NCBI GenBank assembly: GCA_964342825.1
Contig: CAYFHO010000016.1
Span: forward strand, 1 to 64,000
Length of the DNA stretch: 64,000 nt
From: AAA164-E04 sp964342825
GTDB taxonomy: Bacteria; Verrucomicrobiota; Verrucomicrobiia; Limisphaerales; AAA164-E04
Direction of reading: 5' to 3'
Made by a program: the position numbers and the translations under genes. Below the pieces are notes generated by a model. That model did not search any database and was not told where the DNA came from. It worked only from the letters and a program-made list of their open reading frames with translations. Positions 53,142 to 63,436 of this stretch are shown in pieces (within the stretch, counting starts at the first letter, position 1; each line of letters opens with the position of its first letter).

Positions 53142-53543
53142 TTACTCAGGACGGACTTGATCACCCGACTGGGCTTCGCCTTGGAGAAGGTCTGCGGCTA
53201 TGGAACGTCCGTGGGAGGGACCCGTTACCTTGACTACACCCACTTTTTGCTGATCGCGATAAATAAACAAACGTCGATCCACCTGTGGCATGGGATGCAG
53301 GGGAAAATCTAGGATCACAAATCTCAGGGCTTCATTGACTGATGTTACCTGACCGATAGGTGCATTAACAACTGGGATGATAGTGGGAGACCCTGACTCT
53401 GTATTGTCATTGTTTTCAACGCTGGTTCCATCTTCACCCGTCCATACGGGATCATGCTCCAGCCCGGGAGGAGCATTCAATGCCGAACGCTGACATCCCA
53501 TGGCCAAGACAAAAAAGCATGAAAGTAAGATCCATAAACGCAT
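53142..53543 (-). CDS. Small lipoprotein, FlgT-C-like domain
   Basis: Starting at ATG 53543, the protein (133 residues) has a clear lipobox (LLSCFFVLAMGC, Cys near residue 17), an acidic linker and a beta-rich domain (VTSVNEALRFVILDFPLHPMPQVDRRLFIYRDQQKVGVVKVTGPSHGRSIAADLLQGEAQSGDQVRPE). That domain recalls a small module seen in many Verrucomicrobiota proteins and the FlgT C-terminal fold; the match is from memory and not certain. It is probably attached to the outer membrane. The longer frame to 53672 only adds a non-signal leader. The role is unknown. Confidence 0.65.
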   Translation of the reverse strand: MRLWILLSCFFVLAMGCQRSALNAPPGLEHDPVWTGEDGTSVENNDNTESGSPTIIPVVNAPIGQVTSVNEALRFVILDFPLHPMPQVDRRLFIYRDQQKVGVVKVTGPSHGRSIAADLLQGEAQSGDQVRPE

Positions 53544-53859
53544 GGAAGCAATACAAAGTCCGGGTGAGTTAAATGTCAAGTCACGGGAGGTGATGAACTT
53601 TTTACATCCCAATGAGTTTATCAACCAATCAGACTGCACTGGAAACCATTTGAGCTTGTATGGGAACAGCATTTATTCGTAGCGCAATATTCAGGCAGGA
53701 GAATAACTGGAGCCATCCCCTTGAGAAACTTTTGATTCCAATTCAACTGGGCATTCTAGGAACTTCACCGGAACAGAAGCTTCGGCATTAAATTTTTGAC
53801 CTCCATCAGCCTGGCATTTAGGATCGCTCACGCTTGGAATCTGTGCTGAGACCATCTCA
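53544..53859. other. Gene-free region between small lipoprotein and trkH genes
   Basis: The 316-bp divergent spacer shows no repeat, no clear hairpin and no convincing open frame beyond the rejected extension of the lipoprotein gene. It presumably holds promoters for both neighbours, but I cannot place them. Confidence 0.5.
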
Positions 53860-55326
53860 ATGAACTACAAAAATATCTTTAAAATCATCGGGTGGCTTTT
53901 GATGGTCCTTTGCTGCTTGGAGTTACTCTGCCTTGCTTATTGTGGTTTCAGAGGAGCGATGTCAGGCAGCGCGGCCAGGGCTTTTTCCATTTCAGCGGCG
54001 TTAAGCGGTTTTGCCGGATTGACATGCTTGATGTTTGGCGGAAGGCACAAGCAGGACTTGTTGCGCAAAGAAGCCATTGCTGTCGTCGGACTGGGTTGGA
54101 TCATATGCTCATTGTTTGGTGCCATGCCATACGCATTATGCGAACCTGGCCTCAATCCGGTGGACAGTTTTTTTGAATCCATGTCTGGATTTACAACGAC
54201 GGGTGCCTCCGTCATTGCAGATTTGTCGATTTATCCCAAGGAACTGTTGCTTTGGAGATCGCTGACCCAATGGTTGGGCGGCATGGGAATTCTCGTGCTG
54301 TTCGTGGCACTTCTTTCATCTTTTCGAATCGGCAGTCGCGCTATCTTTCTGCATGAATCGTCAGCTAACGAAATAGGAGGAGTGGCAAATCGAACAGGTA
54401 AGATCGCCACGAAACTTTGGTCGTTGTATTTGATGGTCACCATCATCTGCTTTGGAGGATTCAAATTGCTTGGGATGTCATGGTACGATGCGGTTTGCCA
54501 CACTTTTTCCACTGTATCCACAGGAGGATTCAGTCCCCATAATGAGAGCATTGCTTATTTCCAAAGTCCGGGAATTGAATTGTGGACTATTTTGATGATG
54601 ATCATCTGCAGTATTAATTTCATCTTATATGCCTGGCTGCTTCGCAAACGTTGGGATCGATGGAAGGATGATGAAGAGTCCAAAGTGTTCTTAATCATGC
54701 TCGCGGCTGCCACTATTGTAATCGGTGTGAACTTATCCATGTTCGAAGTGGAGGATTCGTGGTTACGATCTTTCCGACTGTCAAGTTTTCAAGTGGTGGC
54801 CCTCATGTCTGGAACCGGATTTGTAACGGCAGATTTTGATTCATGGCCACCTTTATCCAATGTTCTATTGTTGTTGTTGATGATTTGCGGGGGATGTGCC
54901 GGTTCTACATCGGGCGGGGTGAAATTAAGTCGGTGGATCTTGTTCATAAAAAGCATCAAAGCCCAGGTGAACGCAGAATTTCGTCCAAATCTCGTTGCTC
55001 ATTTAAAACTCAACGGAAGACCTGTCAGCGATGCACTCCGAATAGGAACATTATTCTTTGTGGGACTGTCAGGTATCACGGTACTGTTGTCGACCTTGAC
55101 GGTGACTCTATTGGAACCACACATGGATTTTAAATCCAGTATCTCGGCCGTCATTGCCACGCTGTTTAACATCGGCCCCGGACTTGGTTCGGTGGGACCC
55201 AAAAGTAACTTTTCAGCACTGGCGCCTTACACCAAACTACTTCTGAGTTTTCTGATGGCTGTGGGCAGATTGGAGTTCTATGCGATCTTTGTTTTATTCT
55301 TCCCTTCGCTGTGGAAAAAGTATTGA
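53860..55326 (+). CDS. Trk-type potassium uptake protein TrkH
   Basis: The protein (488 residues) is a polytopic membrane protein with the fourfold pore-loop repeat of TrkH/KtrB: SFFESMSGFTTTGASV, HTFSTVSTGGFSPHN, MSGTGFVTADF and TLFNIGPGLGSVGP, each carrying the filter Gly. The GGCAGSTSGGVKLSR segment is typical. TrkH imports K+ with a peripheral TrkA protein, which is not next to it here, so the regulatory subunit must be encoded elsewhere or be shared. It is convergent with uvrA, with only 7 bp between the stops. Confidence 0.92.
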   Translation: MNYKNIFKIIGWLLMVLCCLELLCLAYCGFRGAMSGSAARAFSISAALSGFAGLTCLMFGGRHKQDLLRKEAIAVVGLGWIICSLFGAMPYALCEPGLNPVDSFFESMSGFTTTGASVIADLSIYPKELLLWRSLTQWLGGMGILVLFVALLSSFRIGSRAIFLHESSANEIGGVANRTGKIATKLWSLYLMVTIICFGGFKLLGMSWYDAVCHTFSTVSTGGFSPHNESIAYFQSPGIELWTILMMIICSINFILYAWLLRKRWDRWKDDEESKVFLIMLAAATIVIGVNLSMFEVEDSWLRSFRLSSFQVVALMSGTGFVTADFDSWPPLSNVLLLLLMICGGCAGSTSGGVKLSRWILFIKSIKAQVNAEFRPNLVAHLKLNGRPVSDALRIGTLFFVGLSGITVLLSTLTVTLLEPHMDFKSSISAVIATLFNIGPGLGSVGPKSNFSALAPYTKLLLSFLMAVGRLEFYAIFVLFFPSLWKKY

Positions 55327-55333
55327 TGGGGTT

Positions 55334-58051
55334 TCAAGCGAAGAGCGGTTTTAAAAACCGACCTGTGTGACTCCGTTTGCAATCAACAATCTTTTTGGGT
55401 GGTCCTTGTACCACAATTTCGCCACCCGCTTCTCCTCCTTCGGGGCCAAGGTCGATGACCCAATCCGCTTCGGCGACCAGTTCCATGTGATGTTCAATCA
55501 CAATGACGGTATGCCCTCCATCAACAAGCCGGTGCAGAACTTCAACCAGTCGCCGTACATCTGCATGATGCAACCCGATAGTGGGTTCTTCCAGAATGAA
55601 TAGTTTGGAATGTTTGCGGGATCGCAGGGAATCCTTACCCGGCTTGAGACCAGTCAACAAATGGGTGACGAGTTTCAAACGTTGAGCCTCTCCTCCACTC
55701 AAGGTTGGACTGGTCTGCCCCAACCCCAGGTAACCGAGACCCGTATCATCCAGCGCCTCTAGTGCTCGACGTATTTTGGGAACAGGACTAAAAAATTCAA
55801 TCGCCTCTGCAACACTCATTTCGAGAACTTGAGCAATATTTTTCCCTCCGTATTCAATGTCCAATGTCTGTTGGTTGAATCTGCTGCCACGGCAAGATTC
55901 ACATAGCGAATAGGATGGGGGCAGGAAATTCATTTCCATTTTAATGACACCCATACCTTCGCATTCGGCACATCGACCCGCCTTGCTGTTGAATGAAAAC
56001 CTTCCCGGAAGGTAACCACGTATCCTCGCCTCAGGCGTTTTGCTGAACAATTTTCTGATCTCGTCAAAAAAACCTACATAGGTTCCGGGTGTTGATCGGG
56101 GTGTACGGCCGATCGGAGATTGATCAACTTCGTGTAGCGAGCTGAAACTCTCCAAACCGAAAATTTCCATTTCGCCCATGGAAGCTTCACCTTTTCTTCC
56201 GATAGCATCCTTTGCGAGCGGAACCAGGCAATCACGAATCAAGCTGCTTTTTCCAGAACCGCTGACACCTGTCACTAGAATCAAACGGTTGATTGGAAAC
56301 TGAACGGTCAAATCCTTGAGATTATTCAGATTCGCGTGAGTCAGGGACATGCATGGTGTTGACTCTTTCTTGGATTTTGATGAAGCCTTAAATTTTCGGA
56401 ATTTCTTTCCAAAAGTTTGAGGATTCATTTGCACAGGGCGGGGATGTCCGTGCATTGGATAGGTACGCTTTTCCTTTAATGCAACTCCTGTGATGGATTT
56501 TGGATTCTTGCATAGTTGGTTCAAAGTACCAGTAGCGACAATTTCACCGCCATGAACACCGGCACGCGGACCCAGATCAATGATATGGTCGGCCGCGCGC
56601 ATCGTGTCTTCATCGTGTTCAACAACAAGAAGCGAGTTACCACGCTCCCTCAATTGCTTGAGCGCATGAAGAAGTTGCTCGTTATCACGAGCGTGCAAAC
56701 CAATGGTTGGTTCATCAAGAACATACAATACACCGGAGAGGGTGGAACCCAATTGTGCCGCCAGCCTGATTCTCTGGTTTTCACCTCCAGAAAGCGTGGT
56801 GACACTGCGCCCTAGCTGCATGTAATCCAGACCAACCTCTTGAAGGAAGTAGAGCCGCTCCCGGATTTCAGGCAAAATGTCACGAGCTATATCCTGCTCC
56901 CTTCCTTTCAATTGTATGCCATCAAACAGAGCCAATGCATCTCTGACCGACAGGTTCGAGAAGGAATCGATGTTTGGGGCATGCTTGTGAAAATCGTATC
57001 CTTTAATCTGAGAAAGTTTCTCAGGATAACCATTCAAAGCCAGGCGAACGGAACGAGCCTGAGGGTTCAATCGCGCACCCTGGCAAGATGGGCAAAGATC
57101 TCTCTTTCCTTCCTGCCAGTGAAACCAGGATTCTTCAATGGCATCTGCGCGGGCCCCTCTTTCGGTTTCGGGAAGGTAAAATAATTCTCCGAATCCCCGA
57201 CATTCGGGACACCACCCTCGTGATGAATGATACGAGAATAACTTGGGATCCAATGGCGGGGTTGAAAAACCACATGAAGGGCAAGCTTGTTGTGTGGAAT
57301 GCATGGAGACCTTTTCCTGATCATCCACGGCAAATAAAATGCCCTTCCCAATCTGAAGTGCAGTTTCTATCAGCGACCTGTTGAAGCTGGTTTTTTTCAA
57401 TATACCCATTTCCACTTCAACATCATGTTCTTTGTAACGATCCAGTTTGAAGGATTGATCGGAGGCATACCATTTTCCATCCGCTCGCAATCGAGTGTAT
57501 CCATGCTTGAAAGCCCATTCGGCGATCTCGCTATGAAATCCTTTTCGATTTCGGATCATGGGCGCAAGAATGCTTAACCTTCCACGCTTTTGAATCTGAG
57601 ACTTAAGTGTGCGAACAATGGCATCTGAAGTCTGACCCTGCACCGGTAAATCGCAGTCTGGACAATAGGGAGTTCCCAATCTGGCAAACAAGAGGCGAAG
57701 GAACTGATGGATTTCAGTTACCGTTCCAACTGTACTTTTTCCACCTCCCTGTGAATTTCGCTGCTCAATACTAACCGTCGGAGGAAGCCCCACAATACGA
57801 TCCACATCGGGACGAGTCATTTGCTCCACGAATTGACGAGCGTAAGCATTCATGGAATCAAGAAATCTTCTCTGCCCTTCGGAAAAAATAATATCGAATG
57901 CAAGAGTGCTCTTACCAGAACCGCTGACACCTGTGATCACCACAAATTGATTGCGAGGTATCTCCAAGGAGACATTCTTTAGATTATGCTCGCGTGCACC
58001 CAGGATTTGGATGTTTTCCTTGAGTGGGACTGATTTCGTCTTTTTGGGCAT
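55334..58051 (-). CDS. uvrA: Excinuclease ABC subunit A (UvrA)
   Basis: UvrA is the damage-recognition ATPase of nucleotide excision repair. Both ABC modules are present: Walker A GVSGSGKST (N-terminal) and GVSGSGKSS (C-terminal), signatures TLSGGENQRIRLA and TLSGGEAQRLKLV. Zinc-ligand Cys pairs include CPSCG...CPEC in the first half and CAECEGMG...CESCRGSRFN in the second. The C-terminal Walker B reads FILEEPT (Glu821-Glu822), with Glu in place of the usual metal-binding Asp; the first module keeps VLDEPT. At 905 residues it is slightly shorter than the 940 of E. coli and has a basic linker near 550-575. It may be a UvrA paralogue; the window has no second uvr gene. Confidence 0.93.
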   Translation of the reverse strand: MPKKTKSVPLKENIQILGAREHNLKNVSLEIPRNQFVVITGVSGSGKSTLAFDIIFSEGQRRFLDSMNAYARQFVEQMTRPDVDRIVGLPPTVSIEQRNSQGGGKSTVGTVTEIHQFLRLLFARLGTPYCPDCDLPVQGQTSDAIVRTLKSQIQKRGRLSILAPMIRNRKGFHSEIAEWAFKHGYTRLRADGKWYASDQSFKLDRYKEHDVEVEMGILKKTSFNRSLIETALQIGKGILFAVDDQEKVSMHSTQQACPSCGFSTPPLDPKLFSYHSSRGWCPECRGFGELFYLPETERGARADAIEESWFHWQEGKRDLCPSCQGARLNPQARSVRLALNGYPEKLSQIKGYDFHKHAPNIDSFSNLSVRDALALFDGIQLKGREQDIARDILPEIRERLYFLQEVGLDYMQLGRSVTTLSGGENQRIRLAAQLGSTLSGVLYVLDEPTIGLHARDNEQLLHALKQLRERGNSLLVVEHDEDTMRAADHIIDLGPRAGVHGGEIVATGTLNQLCKNPKSITGVALKEKRTYPMHGHPRPVQMNPQTFGKKFRKFKASSKSKKESTPCMSLTHANLNNLKDLTVQFPINRLILVTGVSGSGKSSLIRDCLVPLAKDAIGRKGEASMGEMEIFGLESFSSLHEVDQSPIGRTPRSTPGTYVGFFDEIRKLFSKTPEARIRGYLPGRFSFNSKAGRCAECEGMGVIKMEMNFLPPSYSLCESCRGSRFNQQTLDIEYGGKNIAQVLEMSVAEAIEFFSPVPKIRRALEALDDTGLGYLGLGQTSPTLSGGEAQRLKLVTHLLTGLKPGKDSLRSRKHSKLFILEEPTIGLHHADVRRLVEVLHRLVDGGHTVIVIEHHMELVAEADWVIDLGPEGGEAGGEIVVQGPPKKIVDCKRSHTGRFLKPLFA

Positions 58052-58342
58052 AAAGGGCTGGCTCTATTCAAATTCACAATAAATGACTCAATCACTATTG
58101 CTTGGCTCCCAAGAGATATATAGGAAAAAATTTCAAGGATCAGCACAGGAAGAGAATATTTTGTATCACATCCCGCATTCGCCTCCCGAAAAAGAAGACA
58201 AACTTCACTAAGCCAAATTTAATCACCGATTGTGGAGAGGAGATTTTTCCACATTGGGCACGATCATTTTTACCTGAAAGTTTCCAGCACTCAACATGAA
58301 TGTAACCAAATACCGAGTTGACAGGTCAAATAGCCCATCAGA

Positions 58343-61303
58343 ATGAAAAACTCCATTCCCAACAAAGAATTGAAGAATCCTATCTCCTCAATGGGCAAAA
58401 GCCGTTATCCATGGGTGCTCAAAATGTGGTTTCCACTGATTACAATCATGACCTCACTGATCTTGGGTGGTCAAACTGTGATGTCAGGGGACGTGGTGAT
58501 AAATGAGATCATGTATCGCGCCCCTGATGATTTGAACGAACTTGAATATGTAGAACTTTGGAATTCTGGAAACGAATCTGTTGAAATGGGAGGTTGGCGT
58601 GTTAAAGGCATCGGATTAAAGATCGAGCCGGGAACAACTCTAAAGCCTGATGAGTATTTCGTCGCATGCCGGAATGCTGATCTTTTTGAGCGAATCTACC
58701 AATTTAAGCCAAACGCAGTTTTCAAAAAATCTCTGAATAATGGAGGTGAGCTTCTGACATTGATCGACGCAGCAGGGGATATCATGGAATCGGTGGAGTA
58801 CGATGACCAATCCCCCTGGCATGATACCGCAGATGGGAAGTCAGCATCACTGGAAAGAATCTCTCCTTTACATGATGCAAATCTTCCACACAACTGGGCA
58901 CCTTCAAATCTCACTTCAACATTTACAGAACAACCGTCCGGCTCTCCTGGAAAAATTAATTCGATTTACCAAAAAGCCCTACCTCCGGTTCTGACACATC
59001 ATGCAAAATTTCCTGCTATAGTCAGTGCAGGATCTGAGTTGAATTTTTCTGTGGACGTTCAAGGTGAAGTGAATCAGGTGGAGGTATTGGTCAACATCAT
59101 CAATCCTGGGCATTCGACCGAAGAGATGTCTATTAAGATGGAACGAGTTGGTGACAGTCAATTTCACGCATCCATTCCTGGACAGGATAAAAATCGTGTG
59201 ATTCGATATCGATTTAAAGCCATTGGAAAAAACAAATCAGTGAGCTGGCTTCCACATCCAAATGCCTTGCGACCCACATTTTCGAGTTACGTACCCGGGG
59301 ATCTGCCTTCAAGCGAAATTTCCATCATGCATTTCATTAGTGCAGACGAGTCAATTGCGACAAATTTTGAAAACTATCGAACACAAAGCGGACGTCGGTT
59401 TGGACGAGGTGGGTTTGGCTTTGGCCCACCTCCTGAGGAATCAGCAGAAGAATTACTCAGGCGTGAATTGTTCAGACGTGCGAGTGATGAAGCATTGAAG
59501 AGTGAATTTGCTCGACTGACTCTTGATCAAAAAATGACCACAGCCAAAATTGCAGACCTAGCCAATGCATTTCGTGTAGCCAACCAAAAACTCAACACAA
59601 TTCGTGATGAAATTCGGCAAGCTGGAAATGTGGCTTCGATGAAGGAGACATTTGATCTGCAAATGAAGCAAATGGTATCGGAATTAACCTCATCGTGCCG
59701 TGCACACCTCTCCGGGGAACAAATCAATAATTTATCCGAGTCGTTGTTAAGTTCAAAAGTAGATGAGAGACGCCAACGAGGATTTGATCCGAATAGATTG
59801 GTCCAGGCAATTTTTGACATTGAGTCGATGTGGTTTCAGCACGTCATTCTTCAAGAACCTGAGAAAAATCAATTCAGCTCTTTATATCAAATATTTTCAA
59901 AAGCCTTGAATCAGCGGCAGGGAATCTTGGATGGGCTGGTCCAACAAAAATCAGAACCTGACCTTCCCTCCATCCTGGCAAAAGTCCGTCAAGCAAGTAC
60001 GAACCTCAATGATAATGTGAGGGAAATCTTGGGCGAACCGGTTCCAGAAGAAGTTGCTGATCGGGATGGAATACAAGAACGGCGTGGCAGAGAAGAAAGA
60101 TTCGGAAGAGGGCCGGGAGACAGATTCGGCCGAGGAAATGTTTCGACTCCCGTACCGCCACAAGGCCAATCGGCATTGGTCTATCGTGCAGAGGGTTCGG
60201 ATTTGATTCAATTTTTTGATCACGTCAACATTCTGCCGCGAAAGAGTGGCTACAAGGTGCGTTTGCACAAGGACAACCCCTTAAATGGCATGACGACTTT
60301 AAACGTCTTGTTTGAACCCGGGGACGCTTCGACCATCAATGAAATGCTTGCTTATCCAACCTATGATCTATTTGGAAATGTCACTGTAAATTCTGGTGCA
60401 ACACGAGTTTTGATGAATGGAGAGGTGGCAGGTTATCATCTTTGGTTTGAACAACCCAACGGAACATTTTTGAAGAGGAACGGATGGAATTCAAATGGTA
60501 ATTTCTACAAAGTCATCTGGCAGCAATCCAATCGCCCAAGTCCATTCATTCCTCAAGACCAACAGACGGAGCGAAACGACATTGTCGCTCGGTGGGAAAA
60601 GGTGACTCATCCACATGAGGGATATGGAGATTTGGTGAATCTGATCGAGTCATTGGAGGGCGCAAAAGGAGATGCTGCTGCCATGTGGCGGGTGATTGAG
60701 TCTCATTTTGATGTGGATCAGGTGATTAATTACTATGCTACAAATCTGTTGCTTTCCCATTGGGACGGGTTTTTTAACAATTACTTTCTATATCATGATG
60801 TTAAAGAGACCGGGAAGTGGTCCATCCTTCCATGGGATCAGGATTCAACCTGGAGCTTGAGAGGCGGTTCACCAGATTCACTGGCAAAAATGCCCCTCAA
60901 CTATGGTGGAGAAGGAGCTCGGCCACCAGGAGCATCAGAGCAACGCCAAGACAGAAGTCCCTTTGGCGGACGCGGGTTTGGTGGCTTCGGGGGATTTCGG
61001 GGTGGCTTTGGTTGGTGGCGCGATGGCGATATCATATCCAAGTCACTGATCGGAAATCCTACTTTTTTCGAGAAATACAAACTGCGCATCAAGAGTTTGC
61101 TCGAGAACAAATTTACTTCCGAGATCTATGAGCCTCTATTTGCAGATCTGAAGGTGAAACTGACACCCGAAGTGAAACTAAGGGCTGAAATCAACAATCT
61201 CAATCCAGAAGAAGAGACTCAAAGATTTCATGACCTTTTCGATATTCTGAATCAACATTTGGAGTATCGAAGAGAATTTCTTCTGGCTGAACTGGAAAAA
61301 TAA
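58343..61303 (+). CDS. Secreted CotH-kinase / lamin-tail domain protein
   Basis: Domains in order: signal or membrane segment (about 25-48, PLITIMTSLILGGQTV); a lamin-tail domain (VINEIMYRAP...YVELWNSG...GWRVKGIG..., about 50-190); an Ig-like region (200-330); a helical insert of about 260 residues (350-612) flanked by Phe/Gly/Arg-rich runs; then a CotH-type kinase domain (YRAEG...GYKVRLHKDNPLNGMTTLNVL to the end) with WDQD at Asp832 and Asp834. CotH kinases phosphorylate spore-coat proteins in Bacillus, and this combination is common in Verrucomicrobiota and Planctomycetes. A further FGGRGFGGFGGFRGGFG run interrupts the kinase near 870-890. The target is unknown. Confidence 0.88.
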   Translation: MKNSIPNKELKNPISSMGKSRYPWVLKMWFPLITIMTSLILGGQTVMSGDVVINEIMYRAPDDLNELEYVELWNSGNESVEMGGWRVKGIGLKIEPGTTLKPDEYFVACRNADLFERIYQFKPNAVFKKSLNNGGELLTLIDAAGDIMESVEYDDQSPWHDTADGKSASLERISPLHDANLPHNWAPSNLTSTFTEQPSGSPGKINSIYQKALPPVLTHHAKFPAIVSAGSELNFSVDVQGEVNQVEVLVNIINPGHSTEEMSIKMERVGDSQFHASIPGQDKNRVIRYRFKAIGKNKSVSWLPHPNALRPTFSSYVPGDLPSSEISIMHFISADESIATNFENYRTQSGRRFGRGGFGFGPPPEESAEELLRRELFRRASDEALKSEFARLTLDQKMTTAKIADLANAFRVANQKLNTIRDEIRQAGNVASMKETFDLQMKQMVSELTSSCRAHLSGEQINNLSESLLSSKVDERRQRGFDPNRLVQAIFDIESMWFQHVILQEPEKNQFSSLYQIFSKALNQRQGILDGLVQQKSEPDLPSILAKVRQASTNLNDNVREILGEPVPEEVADRDGIQERRGREERFGRGPGDRFGRGNVSTPVPPQGQSALVYRAEGSDLIQFFDHVNILPRKSGYKVRLHKDNPLNGMTTLNVLFEPGDASTINEMLAYPTYDLFGNVTVNSGATRVLMNGEVAGYHLWFEQPNGTFLKRNGWNSNGNFYKVIWQQSNRPSPFIPQDQQTERNDIVARWEKVTHPHEGYGDLVNLIESLEGAKGDAAAMWRVIESHFDVDQVINYYATNLLLSHWDGFFNNYFLYHDVKETGKWSILPWDQDSTWSLRGGSPDSLAKMPLNYGGEGARPPGASEQRQDRSPFGGRGFGGFGGFRGGFGWWRDGDIISKSLIGNPTFFEKYKLRIKSLLENKFTSEIYEPLFADLKVKLTPEVKLRAEINNLNPEEETQRFHDLFDILNQHLEYRREFLLAELEK

Positions 61304-61402
61304 GCGTGCGGAAATTATTTCTGATTGTAGAGCTCTTAATTCCGAAAAATATCAGATCTCGCAAGGATGGAAGGTCAAATTTGGACCTGTTGCTGCTCAC
61401 AT

Positions 61403-62584
61403 CTACAATCGAGCTAATTCAGTTCTAATTTTTGTTGGGGCCGTTTTATGTAATTGAAGATTGCTGCAGTGATTGAATTGCATAAATGATTTGAGCTCGT
61501 GGAGTAAAGCTTCCAGGAAAGAATCCATGTCTTTGATCGTAGATTCCAAAACAAGGTGATGAATATGAAGAACCGATTCCAAACGATCCGCCTTGCAGTC
61601 CATGCGTGCCACAAGTTTTCCGTCCCATAAAATGGGCAATACAAAATACCCAAACTGCCTTTTGCTTTCCGGTAAATAACACTCCATCAAGTAATCAAAT
61701 CCAAACAAGGCTTTCAATCGCTTGCGCTGAATGACCAAATTATCGAAAGGTGAAAGTATGTTTACTTTTCCGCGAATCATGGGTTGATCTAAAAATTTCA
61801 ATGCTTCGGGAAAAACATGATAAATCTTATCAGCGACTTTTACCTGTGACAGCTCCCCACTTGAAACCATGTCTTTAAGAACCCGTGAGATAAGCATCTT
61901 GGTTCCCTTTAACAAATAGGCAATTTCCGAAGCTTGTCCCAATCCGTTGGCTTTTAAAAATCGTGTGATCAAAAACCGGGCATATTCCTCTGCATCAGGG
62001 ATAGTAGTGTCAACCCCGGATGGCAACACGCGTTCAGTCAGATCATAAACTTTATGAAAATTTTTTCGCCGAGAGATCATGAGTTTACCCTCCATGAACA
62101 AGGATTCGAGGGCTCGTTTGGCTGGTTTGATTCTCCATTCGCCGATCCTTTTACCTGCATTCTCAAAATCTTTAGCCATCAAAGGGCCTTCGTGCCGGAT
62201 GCGATCGAGAACTTTGTTCATCAATGGTTGATCTCGTTCATACCAGTGTTCCAGTTGTCCTTCCGCAATGGAACGTTTGCGCGGCAGCGTATATCTGTAA
62301 TCACGAAACGGTAGATATGCTGCCGCGTGTGACCAGTATTCAAATACTTTTTTGTTCAGAACGAGCTGATCAAGATGTTCCGGTTTATAGCGCGGATTCC
62401 GGTTCCAAAGCGTATGATGGTGAGCCCTCTCTACGACGGAAATGGTATCTATCTGAACATAGCCAAGCCTCTCCAGTGCTGCGAGGGTGGCTGTTTGGGA
62501 ATTTCTTTTTCCTTTCGCGGGCGGCAATCCTTGAGATAAAAGAACCAGCTTCCGAGCATCTTCAATAGGGAGTGATTCGATCAT
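61403..62584 (-). CDS. YcaQ-family DNA interstrand-crosslink glycosylase
   Basis: The 393-residue protein matches the HTH_42/YcaQ family: ARKLVLLSQGL at the start, LERLGYVQIDTISVVERAHHHTLWNRNPRY, EYWSHAAAYLPFRDYRYTLPR and a C-terminal half with VNILSPFDNLVIQRKRLKALFGFDYLMECYLP. The QID tripeptide fits the Q-phi-D catalytic motif that marks the AlkX/YcaQ branch, active on interstrand crosslinks, as opposed to Q-phi-Q in AlkZ. It is a cytoplasmic DNA-repair enzyme, transcribed from a single-gene unit as far as can be seen. Confidence 0.88.
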   Translation of the reverse strand: MIESLPIEDARKLVLLSQGLPPAKGKRNSQTATLAALERLGYVQIDTISVVERAHHHTLWNRNPRYKPEHLDQLVLNKKVFEYWSHAAAYLPFRDYRYTLPRKRSIAEGQLEHWYERDQPLMNKVLDRIRHEGPLMAKDFENAGKRIGEWRIKPAKRALESLFMEGKLMISRRKNFHKVYDLTERVLPSGVDTTIPDAEEYARFLITRFLKANGLGQASEIAYLLKGTKMLISRVLKDMVSSGELSQVKVADKIYHVFPEALKFLDQPMIRGKVNILSPFDNLVIQRKRLKALFGFDYLMECYLPESKRQFGYFVLPILWDGKLVARMDCKADRLESVLHIHHLVLESTIKDMDSFLEALLHELKSFMQFNHCSNLQLHKTAPTKIRTELARL

Positions 62585-62659
62585 CAGTAAGTAATCAAGA
62601 GAGGTGGCTTAATTTTGAAGAATGATACTCACCTTTGAAAATCTACAGGTTAGCGGACA

Positions 62660-63385
62660 TCAAATTTTCTCCAAGGGATACACAACCACATCAATTGTTT
62701 TTGAATACAATACAGATGGGTGCATGCATCCAACAGGCCAATGATTCAGCATCGTATTGGTGTGAACTTCAATGGATGCAGCCTGCAGTGGCCATTGCCG
62801 GTGATGAATTTCAGCACGGAAAAGATCACCTTTTTTGTTATCGGAGTACAAACAATATCGTTCCGTAGCCCAATTCTCGAACGAATCTTTTTCGGGCTGA
62901 ACACGTGTCTCCGGAGTGTAGGACGCATGAAATTCAAGTGGGTTTCTTCTGAAATGATATTCGATCTGATTTCCTTGGTTCTGCGTTGCTATTTGGGCCT
63001 TGTAATAAGGCAGGTGGAAGAAAGTCCGCGCGATCCAAACAGCCGTCCATTGTGTTATATCCAAGCTGAAAAACCAAACACCCTGCTTGCCATCTCTCTT
63101 GACATAAGTCCTGAGATTTATTTCCGGAAAATCACACAAGAAACCTGGAGCAGGCAACTTTCTCAGAGTAACGCCTTTCATCGAAAAAGGCACGATTCCC
63201 AGCCATGCTTTTCCATCGTGAAGGTCGATTTCCAGTCCTTCGGGAATCCGGCTTCTCAACCAGTTTGGATCCACTTCCCAATGAACGAAAACCAGATCAT
63301 TCCATTGCTGCTGCCATCTCCAATTCGTCTCAGGCAAAGGCCATGGACGATGATCTGTATGCTGAAATGCCGGATGATTTTTCAT
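62660..63385 (-). CDS. DUF2071 (YqjF-like) protein
   Basis: This protein of about 241 residues shows the DUF2071 pattern: WNDLVFVHWEVDPNWLRSRIPEGLEIDLHDGKAWLGIVPF, FPEINLRTYVKRDGKQGVWFFSLDI, and a late ATERYCLYSDNKKGDLFRAEIHHRQWPLQ segment. Members are predicted soluble alpha/beta proteins of unknown biochemical function, common in soil and marine bacteria. The start is the ATG at 63385; a TTG two codons earlier is open. It follows the small membrane protein gene by about 50 bp. Confidence 0.88.
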   Translation of the reverse strand: MKNHPAFQHTDHRPWPLPETNWRWQQQWNDLVFVHWEVDPNWLRSRIPEGLEIDLHDGKAWLGIVPFSMKGVTLRKLPAPGFLCDFPEINLRTYVKRDGKQGVWFFSLDITQWTAVWIARTFFHLPYYKAQIATQNQGNQIEYHFRRNPLEFHASYTPETRVQPEKDSFENWATERYCLYSDNKKGDLFRAEIHHRQWPLQAASIEVHTNTMLNHWPVGCMHPSVLYSKTIDVVVYPLEKI

Positions 63386-63436
63386 CAGCAACTTATCGAA
63401 GAAAAATGAAACGCGATCGAAAACATTAGAATAGAG

